64,000 bases of DNA, from assembly GCA_016490725.1 (NCBI GenBank), contig JAEMHR010000089.1, positions 46,907-110,906 of the forward strand. Direction: 5' to 3'. This DNA comes from Amphichorda felina (lineage: Eukaryota; Ascomycota; Sordariomycetes; Hypocreales; Bionectriaceae). The notes under the pieces are model-generated. The model was not told the origin of the DNA and made no database searches. It saw only the letters and a program-made list of their open reading frames with translations. Shown here piece after piece: positions 58,278-64,000 of this stretch. Every line of letters starts with the position of its first letter. Position 1 is the first letter of the stretch. The position numbers and the translations under genes are program-made.

Positions 58278-61200
58278 ATGGTCGACGACGCTGCGTTGGC
58301 TACGGCCGCCGAGATCATAGCTTCTCTTGCGGCCGACACAAAATCCCCTCCGGTGGTACCTTCGACTCTCGGCAACAAGGTCAAACTCCCCGGTCGCGAA
58401 ACCCCCGCCAAGCGGAATCTAGAAGTCGAACTCCACAAGCTCTCGTTGAGGGTCGCACAATTAGAAAGCCAGGCCGCAGCCGCTGTCACTTTCCCCGAGA
58501 CGCCAAACGAGGGCACAGACTCTCTGTTCGGAGATGACAATGGCTCTTCGCCCTCCGGCAGCCGCCCTCCCTCATCAAGACCAAGGGCGGCCCCCAGCGC
58601 GGGCTCAGACAACCCCGCCACCATGCCTCGCCAGCTGACCAGGGAGGCGCTGGAAGGCCTGAGAGAACATGTCGACGATCAGTCCAAGCTTCTAGACAGC
58701 CAGCGCCAGGAGCTTGCTGGTGTCAACGCCCAACTTCTTGAGCAGAAACAATTGCAGGAGAAGGCCTTGGAGATGCTAGAACAGGAGCGTGTCGCGACGC
58801 TAGAGAGGGAGCTATGGAAGCACCAAAAGGCAAACGAGGCCTTCCAAAAGGCCCTGCGCGAGATCGGTGAGATTGTCACCGCCGTCGCCCGAGGTGACCT
58901 CACGATGAAGGTCCGCATGAACACTGTCGAAATGGATCCCGAAATCACAACTTTCAAACGAACCATCAACGCCATGATGGACCAGTTGCAAATTTTTGCT
59001 AGCGAGGTGTCTCGAGTTGCCCGAGAGGTCGGTACTGAAGGTCTTTTGGGTGGTCAGGCCCGGATCGGTGGTGTCGATGGCACGTGGAAAGAACTGACAG
59101 ACAATGGTGAGACTACGATCCATCCTGCGAAACGCCAGTTGGCCGGCAAATCTAACATAGAATGCAGTGAACGTCATGGCGCAAAATCTCACAGACCAAG
59201 GTATGTACTACCACCCTGTCATGTCATGATGACAGCAACCGCTGACCAGGTTTTCGCAGTGCGAGAAATCGCTTCCGTCACAACGGCCGTCGCCCACGGT
59301 GACTTAACAAAGAAGATTGAACGACCAGCCCGAGGCGAGATCTTACAGCTGCAGCAGACTATAAACACCATGGTAGACCAACTACGGACTTTTGCCTCCG
59401 AAGTTACACGAGTAGCGAGAGATGTCGGCACTGAAGGCATATTAGGTGGGCAAGCAGATGTTGGGGGAGTCCAGGGCATGTGGAACGATTTAACCGTCAA
59501 CGTCAACGCCATGGCCAATAATTTGACCACCCAGGTCCGAGACATTATCAAGGTCACGACCGCTGTCGCCAAGGGTGACCTCACACAAAAGGTCCAAGCC
59601 GACTGCAGGGGCGAAATCTTTGAGCTCAAGTCCACCATCAACTCCATGGTGGACCAGCTCCAGCAGTTTGCCCGCGAGGTCACGAAGATTGCCAGAGAGG
59701 TCGGAACGGAGGGTCGCCTTGGCGGCCAGGCCACCGTACATGATGTCGAGGGTACCTGGAGGGATCTTACCGAGAACGTCAACGGCATGGCCATGAACTT
59801 GACCACACAAGTGCGAGAGATTGCCAAGGTTACCACAGCTGTGGCCAAGGGTGATCTTACTAAGAAGATTGGCGTTGAAGTCAAGGGAGAAATTTTGGAG
59901 ATGAAGAACACAATCAACCAGATGGTGGACCGCTTAGGCACTTTCGCCTTTGAGGTGAGCAAGGTGGCTCGTGAAGTCGGCACAGATGGTACCTTAGGTG
60001 GCCAGGCCCAGGTTGCAAACGTCGAGGGCAAGTGGAAGGATCTTACAGAAAACGTCAACACCATGGCGTCAAATCTGACTGTTCAGGTAAGGATCACTCC
60101 ATATGAAGTCAACCACGGCCACGGAGCGGACGCATCCTAACTAGTCTATCTAGGTGCGGAGCATTTCAGCCGTGACCCAGGCCATTGCGAACGGAGACAT
60201 GAGTCAAACCATTGATGTTCAAGCCAATGGCGAGATACAAGTTCTCAAGGAAACCATCAACAACATGGTTAGTCGCTTATCCAGTTTCTGCTATGAGGTG
60301 CAAAGAGTCGCCAAAGACGTGGGTGTCGACGGCAAGATGGGAGCACAAGCGGATATAGCCGGACTAGATGGGCGCTGGAAGGAGATTACCACGGATGTGA
60401 ACACGATGGCCGCCAATTTGGTAAGTTTGCATAGCAAGCCCCCAGCCCACAAGAAGGGGGGGCGTTGCGTTAGCCCCAAGCAGACACAGCGGGTACTAAC
60501 AATACTAGACAACTCAAGTACGCGCCTTCTCCGATATCACTAATTTGGCAACCGACGGTGACTTCACCAAGCTCGTAGACGTGGAAGCGTCTGGCGAGAT
60601 GGACGAGCTCAAACGAAAGATCAACCAGATGATTTCGAATTTGCGCGACAGTATCCAGAGGAACACACAGGCCCGAGAGGCCGCCGAGTTGGCCAACAAG
60701 ACCAAGTCGGAATTCCTCGCAAATATGTCCCACGAGATCCGAACTCCCATGAACGGAATCATAGGCATGACTCAGTTGACTCTTGATACCGACTTGACCC
60801 AGTATCAGCGGGAAATGCTGAATATCGTCAACAATCTTGCCAACAGTCTCCTAACAATCATAGACGACATTTTAGACTTGTCCAAGATCGAAGCGAGAAG
60901 GATGGTCATCGAGGAGATCCCGTACACGTTACGTGGCACCGTCTTCAATGCACTAAAGACCCTGACAGTCAAGGCCAATGAGAAGTTCCTTGATCTCACC
61001 TACAAGGTGGACAGCTCGGTGCCGGACCATGTCATTGGCGACTCATTCCGGCTGAGACAGATCATCCTCAACCTGGTGGGTAACGCCATCAAATTCACGG
61101 AACACGGCGAGGTCAGCCTTACCATCAAGGAACGAGCCGAGCAGGGGCAGGTTGATCCGGGAGAATACTCAGTCGAGTTTGTCGTTGAGGACACGGGCAT

Positions 61201-62523
61201 CGGCATCGCCAAGGACAAGCTGGATCTTATCTTCGACACTTTCCAGCAGGCTGACGGCTCCATGACGCGCAAGTTTGGCGGGACTGGCCTCGGTCTATCC
61301 ATCTCCAAGCGCTTGGTAAACCTCATGGGCGGAGACCTTTGGGTAAACAGCGAGGCTGGAAAGGGCAGCGAGTTCCACTTCACATGCCGCGTGAAGCTGG
61401 CCTCCAACGACACCACGACACTTGAAAGACAACTCAAGCCATACCGTGGTCACCAGGTCCTCTTCGTCGATAAGGCGCAGTCGAGTTCTGGAACCGAGAT
61501 CAAAGATATGCTCAAGCAGATTGGCCTTATCCCCATCGTCGTCGACTCTGAGAAGAGCCTAGCCCTCACGCGGTTGAAGTCTGGCGGCTCTCTCCCGTAC
61601 GACGCCATCTTGGTGGACTCGATCGACACTGCCAGGAGGCTGAGGGCTGTGGACGACTTCAAGTATCTTCCCATCGTCCTCATGGCTCCCGTCGTCCACG
61701 TTAGCTTGAAGTCGTGCCTGGACCTGGGCATCACATCCTACATGACGACGCCCTGCAAGCTCATCGATCTTGGCAACGGTATGATCCCTGCCCTGGAGAA
61801 CAGGGCAACCCCGTCCCTGGCGGACAACACGAAATCCTTTGAGATCTTGCTTGCCGAGGACAACACGGTCAACCAAAAGTTCGCAGTCAAGATTCTCGAG
61901 AAGTACCATCACGTGGTTACCGTGGTGGGCAACGGGTGGGAAGCCGTTGAGGCTGTGAAGGAGAAGAAGTTTGATGTCATTCTCATGGATGTTCAGATGC
62001 CCATCATGGTAAGTATTTATTTATTTATTTTCCTGTTATTCATTCACCATGCTCTCTGGGCGACGACGTGGGCGCTAACCATTTCGATCAGGGCGGATTT
62101 GAGGCCACCGGAAAGATTCGAGAGTACGAGCGGGGCATGGGATCCCACCGCACGCCTATCATTGCTCTCACGGCACACGCAATGATGGGTGATCGCGAGA
62201 AGTGTATTCAAGCTCAAATGGACGAGTATCTTTCGAAGCCGCTGCAGCAGAACCAGCTGATACAGACGATTCTGAAGTGTGCCACTCTCGGCGGGCCACT
62301 GTTGGAGAAGAATCGCGAGCGGGAGTTGGCGCTGCAGGCCGATGCGAAGTCCTCCAGCCACCAGGCCTCGCAGCAGAGACACCCAAGACCGAACCTCGAG
62401 AGCCGCTCTATCAGTAACCGAGAGCCCACTGCTATGGAGAGCCCTTCACATATGTCGCCGAGCCAGACCGACTCTTCCAGGTCACGCAACGACCTCTCAG
62501 ACATGCGCAGTTTTTCGGGTTAA
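58278..62523 (+). CDS. os-1: Group III hybrid histidine kinase Nik1/OS-1
   Basis: Six exons (58278-59106, 59168-59200, 59260-60086, 60154-60420, 60509-62008, 62092-62523) encode 1295 aa, the usual length for Nik1/OS-1. There is no membrane segment. After a coiled N-terminal region come six HAMP-type repeats, recognisable by VARGDLTMKV, VAHGDLTKKI, VAKGDLTQKV, VAKGDLTKKI, IANGDMSQTI and ATDGDFTKLV. The kinase has the H-box FLANMSHEIRTPMNG (H727), N-box ILNLVGNAIKF, G1 VEDTGIGI and G2 GGTGLGL. The receiver domain carries phospho-acceptor D1146 in VILMDVQMP. The protein senses osmotic state and signals through the HPT protein and response regulator to the HOG MAP-kinase cascade. It is the target through which phenylpyrrole and dicarboximide fungicides act. 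Exon 2 is only 33 nt. Confidence 0.97.
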
Positions 62524-63256
62524 CAAGAAGACTTCACATCTGCTCTTTCGCTTGTCTTTTCTACATCAGCGGTTAAGAGAGTCATGAGGGTCCCGAGGCA
62601 AAGGGACTCCCTTTTCATCCGTCTGGGTTGCCGTTAATAGTCTGTTTTTTGCTCATTCTCTAATGTATTCTAACTCCACGGTGTTCTTGGGAACGGTTCA
62701 GTCGTTAATATCATTGGGACATGGTTTGCTGGGAAGAGGATGATCCGTTGAAAGTATCATGGCCGTCGATGGGACAGAGTCGAGAACCCCCCCGTGCGCG
62801 GGTCTGCCAGGACCTCAGCGGAGACGATGTTGCATCTATGGCATTCACAATTGCCTAGCTCACGCTTTTTTCTCACGCCGGTCGAGGTCGGCTGGAGCAA
62901 CGATCCCTTTCAGGAGAGATTCCCCTGAAGGATGTTGGTTTTCTTCCCTTGAGGGGGTTATCTCTGGCACGGTTGCGGTATCATTGGGTGTGTGGGGTTT
63001 CGGTTGGATGGTATCTATAACCCTCGTTTATGAACAAAGCTTGACCATGGTCGAGCATGCGACCTATAGAACCGAAGCTCCAGAAACGTGACCACGATGA
63101 CCTGGCATGTAGACTCAAGTCCATGCGTGTATCCTAGGTAAATTGAGAATCATAACTCATGACAATTGGACGCCACGTATCCATCTATCCATGGAGCGTA
63201 TGCCGGTTCACGTCCCGCGTGCCGGCGCTTAACCCTACTCATAGGACCAAGCGAGC
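62524..63256. other. Intergenic region downstream of OS-1
   Basis: About 730 bp of 3' flank. No gene is recognised. Confidence 0.5.
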
Positions 63257-63811
63257 TCACGAGGCCCCCTCGCCGTCCTTCTTCCCCTTGTCCTGCTGCT
63301 CCTTGCCGTCTTGGCCCTGCTTCCCCGCGCTCTGATCGTCCCCTTCCGTGTCCTGCACAACAGCCTCAAAGGCGGCAAGCATGGCGTCGAGCTTGCTCTC
63401 GAGATTCGTCAGGTTGGCCTCGAGGGTCGAGGCGGCCTGTTCTCCCCTGTTCCCACTGGTCAACCCTGCGCACCTTCAGGAAGGTCTCCTCAGCCCTGAA
63501 CGGGCTCTCTCTCTCTTCCCCCCACCCTCTCTACCGGTCAGTCCGTGCCTCCCGTGACGGGGCTACAAGCTAGGAGGTTGGTGGCGGGATACCCCACGGT
63601 CACCGCCTTACCCAGGCAGCTACACATCTCTCTCTCTCTCTCTCTCTCTTTCTCAGGTCTCACTTGACGAGGCACGGACTGGACGCCCCTCGGGCGAGGT
63701 GGCGCTCGGGAGGGGGTTGAAGAGAAGTGGCCTTGCCGGACCGGCAGGCGGTACGAGGAAGCGTGTGTACATACCTGGCGAGTTCCCGGTAGGCCTAGAA
63801 CGCCGGACAAC
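63257..63811 (-). CDS. Unresolved small coiled-coil gene (exon boundaries uncertain)
   Basis: The last exon is clear. Reading leftwards from a cag acceptor near 63441, it encodes AASTLEANLTNLESKLDAM, then a helix and a charged Gln/Lys/Glu/Gly tail ending GEGAS with a stop at 63257. A likely first exon starts at an ATG at 63811 and ends TRQ before a gtatgt donor. A small middle exon ending ETFLK near 63484 is possible. The intron between these pieces would be very short (37 nt) or larger with another acceptor, so I could not fix the model. The product would be a small, helical, soluble protein of roughly 90-110 aa. I do not recognise a family; a small subunit of a larger complex is only a guess. 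Confidence 0.4.
63539..63682. repeat. 13-bp inverted repeat flanking a TC microsatellite
   Basis: CAGTCCGTGCCTC at 63539-63551 is matched by its reverse complement GAGGCACGGACTG at about 63669-63681. A (TC)n run lies between them at 63626-63654. The pair could form a hairpin or be the ends of a small insertion. Confidence 0.6.
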
Positions 63812-63949
63812 ATCAGCTTGTGTCTGGCAAACCGGGCGGATGTTCTGCGCAGGGTCTGAGAGAGGGGGGTGGGTTCATAATCCAGGCCGAAGACTACCGG
63901 GCCGGCACGACTCTATTCAGGATAGTCCGGAGTAAATACAGACAGGATC

Positions 63950-63986
63950 TCATGACAGAGACTCATGACAGAGACTCAGGACAGAG
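63950..63986. repeat. 13-bp short tandem repeat at window end
   Basis: Two copies of tcatgacagagac and a third partial copy (tcaggacagag) near the right edge. Confidence 0.8.
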
Positions 63987-64000
63987 AAAACCTAGAGATC

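Noticed and set aside
63539..63682. Inverted repeat as terminal repeats of a transposon
   Set aside because: Only 13 bp, about 115 bp apart, with no target-site duplication or transposase. Noted only as a repeat.

Overview
The window looks like the nuclear genome of a filamentous ascomycete (Pezizomycotina, probably a Sordariomycete). Genes carry short 50-150 nt introns with GT-AG ends and CTAAC/CTGAC-type branch sites. The gene set (a six-HAMP Nik1/OS-1 hybrid histidine kinase, a PRD-4/Chk2 kinase, a fungal NACHT receptor, a CLIP-170 homologue with zinc knuckles) is typical of that group. The species cannot be named from sequence alone. I rebuilt 19 complete protein-coding genes by hand, each with an exon set that keeps the reading frame. 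There are also one gene cut by the left edge, one unresolved gene at the right edge and one initiator tRNA-Met. All splice sites are predictions.

Left part (1-7 kb): the start of a secreted protein at the edge, then a divergent, very large NOD-like receptor. It has an N-terminal membrane segment, a SesB-like alpha/beta-hydrolase domain, a NACHT NTPase, about 20 nearly identical 28-32 residue repeats and C-terminal ankyrin repeats. This is the most unusual locus in the window and the best candidate for accessory, self/non-self or immune-like biology.

Central part (7-48 kb): mostly housekeeping genes. In order: a GRF zinc-finger protein, succinate dehydrogenase flavoprotein, a farnesylated Ydj1-type DnaJ, a CLIP-170 homologue, NOP14 divergent from a membrane-anchored unknown, a GPATCH11 homologue, a coiled-coil unknown divergent from an Hsp70-like ATPase, an MFS transporter, a four-TM PQ-rich membrane protein, tRNA-iMet, uridylate kinase (URA6), eIF3m, a Chk2-type FHA kinase and a Csx2-type BAR-PH-ArfGAP protein.

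Right part (48-64 kb): a Munc13/Ync13-like C2 protein, a 4.5 kb stretch without a convincing gene, then the Nik1/OS-1 group III histidine kinase that feeds the HOG osmosensing pathway, and an unresolved small gene on the minus strand. Apart from the receptor, and possibly the coiled-coil/Hsp70-like pair, the window looks like core genome. No transposons, CRISPR arrays or viral genes were seen.
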